From a bacterium (GTDB lineage Bacteria > Ratteibacteria > UBA8468 > B48-G9 > JAFGKM01): 26,750 bases of DNA. The notes under the pieces are model-generated. The model was not told the origin of the DNA. It did no database searches and was given only the letters and a program-made list of their open reading frames with translations. The translations under genes and the position numbers were made by a program. The DNA lies in contig JALNXB010000028.1 in assembly GCA_023230585.1 (NCBI GenBank), positions 1 through 26,750 on the forward strand, written 5' to 3'. Position 1 is the stretch's first letter, and each line of letters begins with the position of its first letter. Positions 7,501-17,077 of this stretch are shown here, piece after piece.

Positions 7501-8362
7501 AGAAAAATTAAGATCGAAACAGTTTGTTTTTACAAGCGAGGTAGGACCTCCAAAAGGGATAAATCTTCTTCCACATATACAGGAAGCAGAAAAGTTAAAA
7601 ATAAAAATAGATGCTTTTAATGTGACCGATATCCAAAGTTCAGTTATGCGGTTGGGTTCTCTTGCTACATCTCGGTTGCTTATTGAGAGGGGCCTTGAAC
7701 CTATCTTTCAACTTACCTGTAGAGATAGAAACCGCCTTGCTTTACAATCCGACTTATTGAGCGCTTCTGTATTGGGTATAAGAAACGTTCTGCTTCTAAC
7801 AGGTGACCATACGTTACTTGGTGACCACCCTCAAGCAAAACCAGTTTTTGACCTTGACTCTGTTTCTCTGCTACAAACTGCAACAGGGTTGATGGAAGGG
7901 AAGGATATGGTAGGTAACCAACTTGACGGTTCACCTCAATTTTTTCTTGGTGCTGTAGTAAACCCAGGGTATATCCCGCTCGATTTACAGTTGGCTAAAA
8001 TGGAAAAGAAGATAGAAGCAGGCGCAAAATTTTTTCAAACTCAAGCGGTTTATGATATTGGCTCTTTTGAAAGTTTTATGAATAGAGTTAGTAAATATAA
8101 TGTTCCGATTTTAGCAGGTATCGTATTGTTAAAATCTGCTGGTATGGCAAAATTTATGAACGAAAATGTTGCTGGTGTGAGTGTCCCTGATAAATATATA
8201 AAACTGTTGGCTGATGCTGATAAAAAAGAGCGAGCAAAAGTTAGTATAAAGATTGCTGTAGAACTTATTAGGGGAGTAAAGGCTCTTTGTGCAGGTATCC
8301 ATTTAATGCCACTAGGTTGGGATAGGTATATATTAGATATTCTTAATGAATCTGGTTTTTAG
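7490..8362 (+). CDS. metF: Methylene-tetrahydrofolate reductase, catalytic subunit
   Basis: A 290-residue flavin TIM-barrel MetF, normal length for the catalytic subunit. It reduces 5,10-methylene-THF to 5-methyl-THF. Seen: the N-terminal FTSEVGPPKG with the catalytic-type Glu, AFNVTDIQSSVMRLGSL, LTCRDRNRLALQSDLL, LLLTGDH, FFQTQAVYD and AGIVLLKSAGMAKFMNENV. Direct overlap with metV and the upstream MetV-RnfC fusion indicates a type III acetogen-like complex rather than a stand-alone NADH enzyme. It closes the overlapping run; the next 167 bp hold repeat sequence and no convincing terminator. Confidence 0.93.
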   Translation: MNFEEKLRSKQFVFTSEVGPPKGINLLPHIQEAEKLKIKIDAFNVTDIQSSVMRLGSLATSRLLIERGLEPIFQLTCRDRNRLALQSDLLSASVLGIRNVLLLTGDHTLLGDHPQAKPVFDLDSVSLLQTATGLMEGKDMVGNQLDGSPQFFLGAVVNPGYIPLDLQLAKMEKKIEAGAKFFQTQAVYDIGSFESFMNRVSKYNVPILAGIVLLKSAGMAKFMNENVAGVSVPDKYIKLLADADKKERAKVSIKIAVELIRGVKALCAGIHLMPLGWDRYILDILNESGF

Positions 8363-8400
8363 TTGTGTTCCTATTTCGTCTTTGTAAGGATAAAAGAGAA

Positions 8401-8476
8401 GCGTATGGGGTGTTATCTACTCACTCTCGCCTTTGCCCCTACCCTCGGGTTCTTGTCCCGAGTATCTTCGAGGGAT
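8401..8476. repeat. Repeat module E (variant) between metF and the first beta-helix gene
   Basis: The core GTATG-GGTGT-TCTACTCACTC recurs at 12682, 18827, 26241 and 26551. The second half (TCTTGTCCCGAGTA and CGAGGGA) matches the copy at 18870-18904. It is non-coding and carries no clear hairpin with a T-run. Confidence 0.7.
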
Positions 8477-8480
8477 AGAA

Positions 8481-8527
8481 GACAAAAATCGCCAATTTGG
8501 CAAACTTAATTGTTAAAAAGGAGGTAA
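8481..8527 (+). promoter_or_regulatory. Leader box shared by both beta-helix genes, copy 1, with ribosome binding site
   Basis: GACAAAAATCG followed by AATTTGG and an A-rich tract recurs before the second paralogue at 12883-12926. This copy contains an 11-bp palindrome, GCCAATTTGGC (8491-8501), and ends in AAGGAGG (8519-8525). The shared segment suggests the gene duplication carried its leader. Its function (operator, leader or plain remnant) is unknown. Confidence 0.5.
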
Positions 8528-8529
8528 TT

Positions 8530-11500
8530 GTGAAGATAATTAAATGTATGTTTTTATTAGTTATTCTTTCCGCTTTTTCAGCAAGAAGTCAATCAAGTTA
8601 TTCTGATTGGCTAAAAAGGAGAGATGCTTTAAAAGAAGACGGTAGTGTAATGAGGTATTATACCTTTGAAGACGTTAAAGATAGTAAAAGTGTGGTCAAA
8701 GATTTAGGTAAAGATGGGAAAGACCTTACCTACCTACCTTATACAGACCCTGAAACTAAAGAAGTTTTTGATGATTTGAAGATAGTTGAAGGAAGGTGGC
8801 GTGAAAAAAAAGCTATAAGACTAAATAGAGGTTCTTTTAGAGGAGAGGCATACAATATTGGTGATAACAACCAGTTTACTGCTGAAGTTTGGTTTAAACG
8901 TCAAGGTATTGGAGATATTCTACTCAGGAGTAAAAGGAGAAATGGAACCATACTTTCTGTCTCAGGGTATTCTCAAGGGTGGCGGATTATTACAGCATAC
9001 GAACAACCTACAACATTAATTTTCGAGGTGGGGCAACCTTTAGGCGCCACAAGCGTTTCTGTTAAAATCCCTATTGCCGACGATGTTTGGCAACATCTGA
9101 TAGTTACTTTCGATGGGTCTCAAATGAATATTTATATAAACGGGCAGTTGCTTGAAACCAGTATGACAATGAGAAACGAAAAACGACAGATAGTTAAAGC
9201 AGACTCATTTGAAGGTAAATACGTTGCAACAAAAACTCCTTTTGTGATAGGTTACTCAGCCCACGGTGTTGGTTCAACAAAACTTGATATAGACGAAGTT
9301 ATAATATATAACAGAGCGTTAAAACCAGAAGAGATCGTTGTATCCCGAAAAGATATATTTTCAAAAGCTGATACTTATTTAAAACAGAAAGATTACTCTA
9401 AAGCTCGCTCAGAGTACCTTAAAATGAAAGGTCTGCCTGGGTATGGTACTGAAATGGCTCTATTTAATATTGCTGAAACATATATGCTTGAAAAGGATTA
9501 CTCTAACGCTCACAAAACTTTTAATGAGATACTTAACCTTGATGCTATTCCAGACTTATACAAAGTTCATACTCTGTTCAAACAGGCAGAACTTTATATT
9601 AAACAAAAAAATTTTGCAAATGCCAGAAAATCTCTTGAAAAGATACAAAAAATTGAAGAAGCACTTAACGACCACCGTTTTGAAGCTCGTTTAAAAGTTG
9701 GAGATACATATAAAGAAGAAAAACTCCATTCTACTGCAAGAAAAATATTTGCAGATTTATTGATTCAGGAAGAAAAACTTTCACATCCAAATGAAGGACA
9801 TCGTTTAAAGTTAAGAGATAGGTTGGAAGAGTTAGAAGGTGTTGCAGACGGAAATAATGTAAAAACAAGGCAAGAGAAACTTTCTGAACGGATAAATCTA
9901 CCTAAAAAAATGATATACGTGTCAACTAAAGGAGCCGATACCAATTCTGGAACAGAGAAAAGCCCTTTCAAAACAATAAAAAGGGCTCAGGAAGAGGTTC
10001 GAAAAATTAAAGAGAAAGGTTTACCAACAGGCGGTGTTAAGGTTATTCTTAGAGAAGGGAGATATTTTCTTGACGAAGGCCTATATTTTGGGAAAGAAGA
10101 TTCAGGTACAGAAGATTCTCCAATAGTTTATAGTAGTTATCTGGGAGAAAAAGTTAGACTGATAGGAGGTCAACAGGTAAGAGACTTTAAACTAGTTACC
10201 GATTCTGAAATAAAAAAAGTTTTACCTAAAGAAGCGGTAGGTAAGGTTTTTGTTGCCGATGTAAAAAAAACAGGAATAGAGAATTATGGACAACTTTCTG
10301 CAATGAAAGGTACAGGTGGTTCTACTCCACACGGGATGGAACTATTCTTTAACGGTTCGCCTTTACGGCTTGCTCGCTGGCCAAATCAAGGACACGCAAG
10401 AACCTCTGGTATTGCAAAAAAAGATGGCGCACTACAAGGACGAGGACCTTCGCAAAAAGGTGGATTTAAATATTCTGATAAAAGGCACGAAAGATGGGTC
10501 AACGAGAAAGACGCTTGGATGTGTGGTTTCTGGTACTACGTGTTTTCAAAGGACCATATTAAAATAGATTCTATAAATACTACTGAGAAGGTTATTCAAT
10601 TTTCATCTTTAGGTGGTGGCGACAATAGTTCGATTGCTATTAATGTTCCATATTATGCGTACAACCTGTTAAGTGAACTTGATGAACCAGGCGAATGGTA
10701 CCTTGATAGAGAAAAAGGACTCTTGTTCTTATACCCGACATCTCCAATACAGACCAGCGAGGTAATAGTTTCTACCATTGATAAGCCAGTAATAAGTATG
10801 AAAGAGGCTTCAAACATACTTTTTTCAAATATTTCAATAGAGGCAACTCAGGTTAACGGAGTAGAGATTGAAGGTGGCAGAAACAATCTAATTGCATCAA
10901 GCGTTATAAAAAATGTTGGTCAGTGGGGTGTTGTTGTAAATAATGGTTGGGAACACTCAATAGTAGGTTGCGATGTCTACGATGTTGGCGCTGGGGGCAT
11001 TTCTCTTACTGGCGGCGATAGAGTTAAACTTATACCATCTTGTCATTTAGCTGAAAATAACCATATATACCGATTTAACAGGTTTGACCAAGGTTATAGG
11101 CAAGGGATAAGCATAGATGGGTGTGGACAGAGAATATCTCATAACCTTATACACGATAGTCCTATGCAAGGAATATATTTTAATGCAATGGACCATATTA
11201 TAGAGTATAACGAACTACACGATGTGGTTCACGAAGGTAGAGAACTTGGTGCTATGTATATTTATGGTGCTCATAATGGATGGAGATGGATGAATAGAGG
11301 TAGTGTGATAAGGAACAACTTTATACACCATATAAGTTACCAATCTTCTCCTAATTTAAGCCAAGGTTTGAACTGTATACATCTTGACGGTAGAAATGGA
11401 GGGCTTGTTCTGGAGAATAACATTTTTTACAAATTTCCCAATGGTATTTCTTCTTCTCACCCTGATATGATACATATTAATAATGTTTTTGTCGACGCTA

Positions 11501-12678
11501 CAAGGGGCGGTGTTAGCATAGGAGAGAGAGGGTTAAACTACTTTTTTAGCCCGGAAGGAGAACCTATTCTGAGTAGGATATCTGGCTGGGCTCAAAAAAT
11601 TAAGAGCGTAAGGTATAAACAGCCACCTTGGAATTATCGTTACCCTCAATTGGTTTCTGCTCTTATGGATAATGAGTTGATGAAATCTAAGAATAATGTT
11701 GTTGAACGAAATATCAGCACAGGCGGACCTTTTATTAACGCAAGAGTTTCTCAAAAAGAAAACAATATATCATATAATTTTGATGGCGGTGAACCTTTCT
11801 TTATTGATAAAGAAGGTATGAACTTTCATATAAGACCTGGTTCACCTGCTTACGCTCTTAGTGGGTATATGCCCGTTGATATGGGAGAGATAGGTGTTTA
11901 TAAAGATAATTTAAGAGCAAGTTGGCCTGTCAATAGAAGTAAAGAAGATATTGGTAAGTATTTGTTAGAAGGGTGGAAAGCAGTCTCAGATTTAAAAACT
12001 ACTGAAATGGCGCCAACTGGTAGAATAAGTGAGCCCCTTGAATATATAATAGAAAAACGGAAAACTGATATAAAAATAGATGGTAGGTTGGATAAAAATG
12101 AGTGGTTAGGTCTTGATAAAAAGAAAGCAATGATAATTGAAAACGAATATAAAGGGGATAAAGAGAAGAAAGGTCCTAAGACTTACGCATGGGCCCTTTA
12201 TGATAAAGAGTATTTTTATATTGCGGCAATATTTGAACCAGATCCTTACAAGGAAGGTATGGCACCTAACCTAAAAAAATTTACAGGAGATTTTTTTGAG
12301 GTTGATATAGAAGGCAGGCATGGCACACATAGTTTGAGTTGGTGGACAGACGATATGGCAACCGGTCCATTATATGTTCTTGTTTTTAATGCTAATGGCA
12401 CTCTTAGGGTTAGCAATAAATTTGGTATGCCATATAAAGATATAAAAAAACTTGAAGAAACAGTTGAATATAAGGTATCCCTTCTTAATGAAGAGACAAG
12501 AGAATGGGCAGTAGAAATAAAGATACCTTTCGCAAATATATGGCTAAATCCAGATGAAATAGAAAGAACATCTTTTAACCTTGGAACTTATAAGAGGAGT
12601 GGTTTTTTTGCTTGGGTCCCAACAGGCACTTCATTCTGGCGTCTTGAGAATGCAGGTTTTGTGAAGTTTGAAAAATAA
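8530..12678 (+). CDS. Secreted LamG-TPR-beta-helix (GH141-like)-CBM9 protein, paralogue 1
   Basis: A 1,382-residue exported protein. Order: signal peptide (1 to about 20), LamG/ConA-like fold (about 39-262, EVWFKRQG...DEVIIYNRAL), TPR-like repeats (about 275-440), right-handed beta-helix (about 460-1150) and a CBM9-like domain (about 1167-1382, IDGRLDKNEW...). The helix opens with YVSTKGADTNSGTEKSPFKT and contains IEGGRNNLIA, GAGGISLTGGDR and NHIYRF, as in GH141-like (alpha-L-fucosidase/xylanase) proteins. Catalytic residues were not assigned, so activity is inferred. TPRs in a secreted glycosidase are odd. The start chosen is GTG 8530 after AAGGAGG; the longer TTG 8497 frame adds a tail with no ribosome binding site. 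It is followed by a tandem paralogue. Confidence 0.82.
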   Translation: MKIIKCMFLLVILSAFSARSQSSYSDWLKRRDALKEDGSVMRYYTFEDVKDSKSVVKDLGKDGKDLTYLPYTDPETKEVFDDLKIVEGRWREKKAIRLNRGSFRGEAYNIGDNNQFTAEVWFKRQGIGDILLRSKRRNGTILSVSGYSQGWRIITAYEQPTTLIFEVGQPLGATSVSVKIPIADDVWQHLIVTFDGSQMNIYINGQLLETSMTMRNEKRQIVKADSFEGKYVATKTPFVIGYSAHGVGSTKLDIDEVIIYNRALKPEEIVVSRKDIFSKADTYLKQKDYSKARSEYLKMKGLPGYGTEMALFNIAETYMLEKDYSNAHKTFNEILNLDAIPDLYKVHTLFKQAELYIKQKNFANARKSLEKIQKIEEALNDHRFEARLKVGDTYKEEKLHSTARKIFADLLIQEEKLSHPNEGHRLKLRDRLEELEGVADGNNVKTRQEKLSERINLPKKMIYVSTKGADTNSGTEKSPFKTIKRAQEEVRKIKEKGLPTGGVKVILREGRYFLDEGLYFGKEDSGTEDSPIVYSSYLGEKVRLIGGQQVRDFKLVTDSEIKKVLPKEAVGKVFVADVKKTGIENYGQLSAMKGTGGSTPHGMELFFNGSPLRLARWPNQGHARTSGIAKKDGALQGRGPSQKGGFKYSDKRHERWVNEKDAWMCGFWYYVFSKDHIKIDSINTTEKVIQFSSLGGGDNSSIAINVPYYAYNLLSELDEPGEWYLDREKGLLFLYPTSPIQTSEVIVSTIDKPVISMKEASNILFSNISIEATQVNGVEIEGGRNNLIASSVIKNVGQWGVVVNNGWEHSIVGCDVYDVGAGGISLTGGDRVKLIPSCHLAENNHIYRFNRFDQGYRQGISIDGCGQRISHNLIHDSPMQGIYFNAMDHIIEYNELHDVVHEGRELGAMYIYGAHNGWRWMNRGSVIRNNFIHHISYQSSPNLSQGLNCIHLDGRNGGLVLENNIFYKFPNGISSSHPDMIHINNVFVDATRGGVSIGERGLNYFFSPEGEPILSRISGWAQKIKSVRYKQPPWNYRYPQLVSALMDNELMKSKNNVVERNISTGGPFINARVSQKENNISYNFDGGEPFFIDKEGMNFHIRPGSPAYALSGYMPVDMGEIGVYKDNLRASWPVNRSKEDIGKYLLEGWKAVSDLKTTEMAPTGRISEPLEYIIEKRKTDIKIDGRLDKNEWLGLDKKKAMIIENEYKGDKEKKGPKTYAWALYDKEYFYIAAIFEPDPYKEGMAPNLKKFTGDFFEVDIEGRHGTHSLSWWTDDMATGPLYVLVFNANGTLRVSNKFGMPYKDIKKLEETVEYKVSLLNEETREWAVEIKIPFANIWLNPDEIERTSFNLGTYKRSGFFAWVPTGTSFWRLENAGFVKFEK

Positions 12679-12681
12679 GTG

Positions 12682-12790
12682 GTAAAAAAGTATGTGGTGT
12701 CTACTCACTCCCCTTCTTTGCCCTCTACCCAATGGGGATGTTTGGGGTAGTAAGTCCCTAAGAGTTTGCAGAGAGGTTAATGGGATGAGG
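12682..12790. repeat. Repeat module E, long copy
   Basis: It contains GTAAAAAAGTATGTGGTGT and TCTACTCACTCC, then a tail (GTAGTAA..., AGAGTTTGCAGAGAGGTTAA) shared with 23403-23478. It starts four bases after the first paralogue's stop. Non-coding. Confidence 0.75.
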
Positions 12791-12794
12791 TTTA

Positions 12795-12833
12795 TCCCTC
12801 AGAAATACTGTCGGGACAGGACTCGTTTTTCCT
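12795..12833. repeat. Repeat module F, copy 1
   Basis: TCCCTCAGAAATACTGTCG is shared exactly with 23215-23233, and both copies run on into a GTTTTT or CTTTTT tract. It is short and non-coding; origin unknown. Confidence 0.7.
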
Positions 12834-12882
12834 ACCACCCATAATAACAAAATGGGCGCGTAGAAAGTGTAGTTCGCAGACC

Positions 12883-12926
12883 GACAAAAATCGTTAATTT
12901 GGTAGAACGTTAAACTAATAAAGGAG
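12883..12926 (+). promoter_or_regulatory. Leader box shared by both beta-helix genes, copy 2, with ribosome binding site
   Basis: It matches 8481-8527 in GACAAAAATCG, AATTTGG and the A-rich tract, and ends in AAGGAG (12921-12926), which sets the TTG start at 12934. The palindrome of copy 1 is not kept here (GTTAATTTGGT), which argues against an essential palindromic operator. Confidence 0.45.
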
Positions 12927-12933
12927 ATGAAAA

Positions 12934-15900
12934 TTGAATATAAAAATTTTTTTGAGATTTACATTTATTTTCGTAGTAAGTTTGACTTTTAATTTAAGAG
13001 GGCAGGATAACGGGTATGCCAATTGGGTAAAACGTAGAGATACCTTAAAAGAAGATAAATCAGTAGTAAGATATTATACTTTTGAGGATGTAAAAGATAG
13101 CCAATCCATTGTTAAAGATTTAAGTGATAACAAAGGTGATTTAAAATTTATTCCGTTTCTTATAAGAGAAACTAAAGAAAAGATTGATGACCTTCAAGTG
13201 ATAGAGGGAAGATGGCCTGAAAAAAAAGCTGTTCGCCTTGATCAGGGTTGGTATCAAGGAATACCTGTACCTATTGAAAATAAGCAGTTCACGTTAGAGG
13301 TCTGGTTTAGAAAAAATGGACCCGGTAGTATAATGCCAGAAGCAGGTAAAGGAGCTTACATTGTGTCTTCTCCGCCTGGATGGGGTAGCGGGTGGCGTTT
13401 AATTACAGAATATAAACCTGCTTATCTATCTTTTGATATTGGTATAGAAAGAAATAATATTAGAGCAAAAAGTGACAAGATGTATTCAGATGGTATATGG
13501 CATTATGTTGCTGCAACTTGGGATGGGAAAATTATTAAACTTTATGTTGACGGTCTGCTTGTTTCTACTGCTGAATATGAGGGTGAATATATTGACGTTA
13601 AACAGCCGTTTAGGATAGGTTTTAGGAGTGGTGGGTCGGCTTTGTTGGATATAGATGAGGTAGTTATATATAACAGGGTTCTTGATATAAAAGAGATAGA
13701 GACTGAAGGTAAAGGTTTTGGGATGTCAACCCCTGATGAAGTTTTTTTAAAAGCCGATGCTTACATAAAAGAAGGAAATTTTAAGAAAGCAAGAGCTGAA
13801 TACGAAAAACTTAAACATTTACCAAGTTTTGGTAAGGAATATGCTCTATTTAATATATCGGAAAGTTATAGGTTGGAGAAAGATTATTTTAACTCACATA
13901 AAACTTTTGAAGAGATACAAAAATTAAAAGGTTTGTCTGATTATTACCGCATATATGCTTTGTTTCAGCAAGCAGAAGTATATCTTGAAGAGAAAAACTA
14001 TAAGAAAGCTCGAGAGATTTATCAGAAAGTCACAGAGGTTCCGGGTGCGTTAGAATACCACATTTTTACTTCACAATTGAAGGCTGCAGATACGTATAAA
14101 GATGAGAAGAAATATTCTGTTGCAAGAGGTATCTATGAGAAACTTTTGAGACAGGAAGAATTATCGTTGTACCCTCACGAAGGTTATAGACATGACCTAA
14201 TAGATAGGTTAGAACAGATAGAAGGGGTAGCAGATAGTAGATTATTAAAGACCAAAAAAGAGAAGTTTATTGAAACAATTATGAGCCCTCGTAAGTTAAT
14301 ATATGTATCAACGAAAGGAGTAGATACCAACTCTGGGACAGAGAAGAGTCCTTTTAAAACAATAAAAAGGGCTCAGGAAGAGGTCCGCAAAATAAAAGAG
14401 AAAGGTTTACCTACTGGGGGAATTAAAGTTGTTCTTAGGGAAGGTAAATATTTTCTTGATGAGGGTCTATATTTTGGGAAAGACGATTCTGGTACAGAAG
14501 ATTCTCCAATAGTTTATAGTAGTTACCCAAAAGAAAAAGTCCGTATTATAGGCGGTAAACAGATAACAAATTTTAAACCACTCACTGATAAAGTCATTTT
14601 AGAACAGTTGCCAAAAGAATCAAAAGGTAAAATATGGGTTTCAGACTTAAAAGAACTTGGAATAACAGAGTATGGGCAACTTGCTTATATGAAAGGAGAT
14701 AGATCTTCGTTCCCTCACGGAATGGAATTGTTTTTTAATAGTAAACCTATGTGGCTTGCTCGCTGGCCAAACGAAGGGTATGCAAGGGTGGCTGGTATAA
14801 AAAGAAAAGATGGAGAGATGAAGGGTAGAGGTCCTTACCAGATTGACGGTTTTGTATATTCTGATACCCGGCACGACAAGTGGGTAAACGAGAAAGATAT
14901 TTGGCTAAATGGATACTGGTATTTTGTTTATTCAAAAGACCATATAAAAGTGAAATCTATTGATACCGTAAATAAAATTATTTCAACAACCCCAAACAGA
15001 ACTTCTATAGGTTTAAATGTGCCTTACTTTGCTTACAATATATTATGTGAATTAGATAACCCTGGAGAATGGTATCTTGACAGAGATACAGGAAAACTAT
15101 ATTTTTTTCCACCTGAACAAATTGCAAATAGCGAAATTATTGTCTCAACTCTTCAAACACCTATTGTATTGATGAAAGAAGCATCAAACATAGTTTTTTC
15201 AGGTATTACTGTTGAGGCAACTCAGGTCAACGGAGTGGAAATCGAAGGAGGGAGAAACAATTTAATTGTATCAAGCAATGTAAAAAATATTGGACAATGG
15301 GGTGTTGTTGTAAACAATGGGTGGGAACATTCAATTGTAGGTTGTGATATTTTTGATACGGGTGCTGGTGGTATTTCTTTAACTGGAGGCGATAGAGTTA
15401 AACTTATTCCCTCAAGACATTTAGTTGAGAATAATTATATTCACCGTTTTAACCGGTTTGATGGCGGTTATAGGCAAGGTATAAGTATTGATGGTATGGG
15501 GCAGAGGGTTTCTCATAATCTTTTATATGATAGTCCTATGCAGGGAATATATTTTAACGCTATGGACCATATTATAGAGTATAACGAGTTGCACGATGTA
15601 GTTCACGAAGGTAGAGAACTTGGAAGTATGTATGTTTATGGAGCGCATCATAACTGGAGATGGATGAATCGAGGAACCGTAATACGGAACAATTTTATGC
15701 ACCATATAAGTTACCGTTCCTCACCAAATTTAACTAAAGGGTTAAATTGTATACATGTTGATGGAAGAAACGGCGGGATGGTTATAGAAAAGAATATTTT
15801 TTACACTTTCCCTAACGGGATTTCCTGTTCTCATCCTGATATGAGACTTGAGAATAATCTTTTGATTGAAGCAGAACGGTCAGGAATTAGCGTTGGAGAG

Positions 15901-17061
15901 AGAGGTATGGATTTTTTCTTTGATTCGAAAAAAGAACCAATATCTGCAAATTTTAGGAGTTTTTCAAATAAACTTGTTAGCGTTAACTATAAACAACCGC
16001 CTTGGAGTTATAGGTTCCCTCAACTCTTCTTCTCTATGCAGGATGAAACTCCTATGAGAACAAAAAACACTATTATAGAACGAAACATCAATACTGGAGG
16101 AAGGTTTTTAGGTATTGGTGGAATAGTTAGAGAAGATAACATTATAAGGAACAATTGGGATGGCGAAGATTTACTATTTATTGACCGTGAGAATATGGAT
16201 TTTAGATTAAGACCAGGGTCTCCCGCTTATGGTTTAACAGGAGCAGAGCCAATTGATATAAATAAGATAGGTCTTTATAAAGATGAACTTAGAGTAACTT
16301 GGCCAATTAGCAGAACAAAAGATGATATAGGTAAATATCATAACGTAAAACGTGATACACTAAAAGAACTACAAGCAACTACAATGGCTCCTTTACAAAG
16401 AGTCTCAGAACCTTTAACCTACACAGTTCCTATTTCAAAAAAACAGATTAAGATAGATGGGAAACTCGACCCAAATGAATGGGGAGGGCTTGATATAAAG
16501 AAAGCTATAATAATTGAACAACATTTTCGTGATGGAAAAAAACAGGTGGCAGGTGGTGCAAGAAGTTACGCTTGGCTCCAATACGACAATCAAAATCTTT
16601 ATGTAGCCTCTAAACATCAGGCAGACCCTTATACAAAAGATATGCCCTATGCAATGGAAAAATTTGATGGGGCTTTTTTTGAGGTTTCTATAGAAGGACA
16701 GATGGGACCTTTAACCAATTCCTGGTGGAGCGATGATATGCTTACAGGACCCATATATATAATTGGTGGGTATTTTAAGGGTAACGTAGAGGTTATTAAC
16801 AAATTTTCTATGCCGTACGAACAATTGCTAAACATAAAAAAATCTATAGAATATAAAGTCTCAATTCTTGACGAAAAAAATGCTGTTTGGGTATCAGAAA
16901 TGAAGATACCGTTTTCAGCGTTAGGTATAAAAATATCAGATGTAGACAAACTATCCTTTAACCTTGGAACTTATAAGAGAAGCGGTCTTTTTGCTTGGGT
17001 GGCTACTGGTGATTCTTTCTGGCGACTTGAAAACGCTGGTTTTATAAAATTTGAAAAATAA
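12934..17061 (+). CDS. Secreted LamG-TPR-beta-helix (GH141-like)-CBM9 protein, paralogue 2
   Basis: A 1,375-residue tandem paralogue of the preceding gene with the same order: signal peptide (1 to about 23, ending LRG before Gln), LamG-like (about 40-250), TPR-like (about 265-435), GH141-like beta-helix (about 455-1145) and CBM9-like (about 1163-1375). The beta-helix is closest to paralogue 1, with long stretches nearly identical even in DNA (for example 14314-14410). The LamG and CBM9 parts differ more. It probably binds and cuts a plant or algal polysaccharide outside the cytoplasm; the substrate is not readable. The TTG start is set by AAGGAG eight bases upstream and the signal peptide. 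fhs begins 16 bp after its stop, so the two may be co-transcribed. No sign of decay. Confidence 0.82.
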   Translation: MNIKIFLRFTFIFVVSLTFNLRGQDNGYANWVKRRDTLKEDKSVVRYYTFEDVKDSQSIVKDLSDNKGDLKFIPFLIRETKEKIDDLQVIEGRWPEKKAVRLDQGWYQGIPVPIENKQFTLEVWFRKNGPGSIMPEAGKGAYIVSSPPGWGSGWRLITEYKPAYLSFDIGIERNNIRAKSDKMYSDGIWHYVAATWDGKIIKLYVDGLLVSTAEYEGEYIDVKQPFRIGFRSGGSALLDIDEVVIYNRVLDIKEIETEGKGFGMSTPDEVFLKADAYIKEGNFKKARAEYEKLKHLPSFGKEYALFNISESYRLEKDYFNSHKTFEEIQKLKGLSDYYRIYALFQQAEVYLEEKNYKKAREIYQKVTEVPGALEYHIFTSQLKAADTYKDEKKYSVARGIYEKLLRQEELSLYPHEGYRHDLIDRLEQIEGVADSRLLKTKKEKFIETIMSPRKLIYVSTKGVDTNSGTEKSPFKTIKRAQEEVRKIKEKGLPTGGIKVVLREGKYFLDEGLYFGKDDSGTEDSPIVYSSYPKEKVRIIGGKQITNFKPLTDKVILEQLPKESKGKIWVSDLKELGITEYGQLAYMKGDRSSFPHGMELFFNSKPMWLARWPNEGYARVAGIKRKDGEMKGRGPYQIDGFVYSDTRHDKWVNEKDIWLNGYWYFVYSKDHIKVKSIDTVNKIISTTPNRTSIGLNVPYFAYNILCELDNPGEWYLDRDTGKLYFFPPEQIANSEIIVSTLQTPIVLMKEASNIVFSGITVEATQVNGVEIEGGRNNLIVSSNVKNIGQWGVVVNNGWEHSIVGCDIFDTGAGGISLTGGDRVKLIPSRHLVENNYIHRFNRFDGGYRQGISIDGMGQRVSHNLLYDSPMQGIYFNAMDHIIEYNELHDVVHEGRELGSMYVYGAHHNWRWMNRGTVIRNNFMHHISYRSSPNLTKGLNCIHVDGRNGGMVIEKNIFYTFPNGISCSHPDMRLENNLLIEAERSGISVGERGMDFFFDSKKEPISANFRSFSNKLVSVNYKQPPWSYRFPQLFFSMQDETPMRTKNTIIERNINTGGRFLGIGGIVREDNIIRNNWDGEDLLFIDRENMDFRLRPGSPAYGLTGAEPIDINKIGLYKDELRVTWPISRTKDDIGKYHNVKRDTLKELQATTMAPLQRVSEPLTYTVPISKKQIKIDGKLDPNEWGGLDIKKAIIIEQHFRDGKKQVAGGARSYAWLQYDNQNLYVASKHQADPYTKDMPYAMEKFDGAFFEVSIEGQMGPLTNSWWSDDMLTGPIYIIGGYFKGNVEVINKFSMPYEQLLNIKKSIEYKVSILDEKNAVWVSEMKIPFSALGIKISDVDKLSFNLGTYKRSGLFAWVATGDSFWRLENAGFIKFEK

Positions 17062-17077
17062 TTTTAATAGGAGAACT

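Noticed and set aside
8491..8501. GCCAATTTGGC palindrome as a repressor operator for the beta-helix genes
   Set aside because: The palindrome is not kept in the matching leader of the second paralogue, so operator function is not supported.
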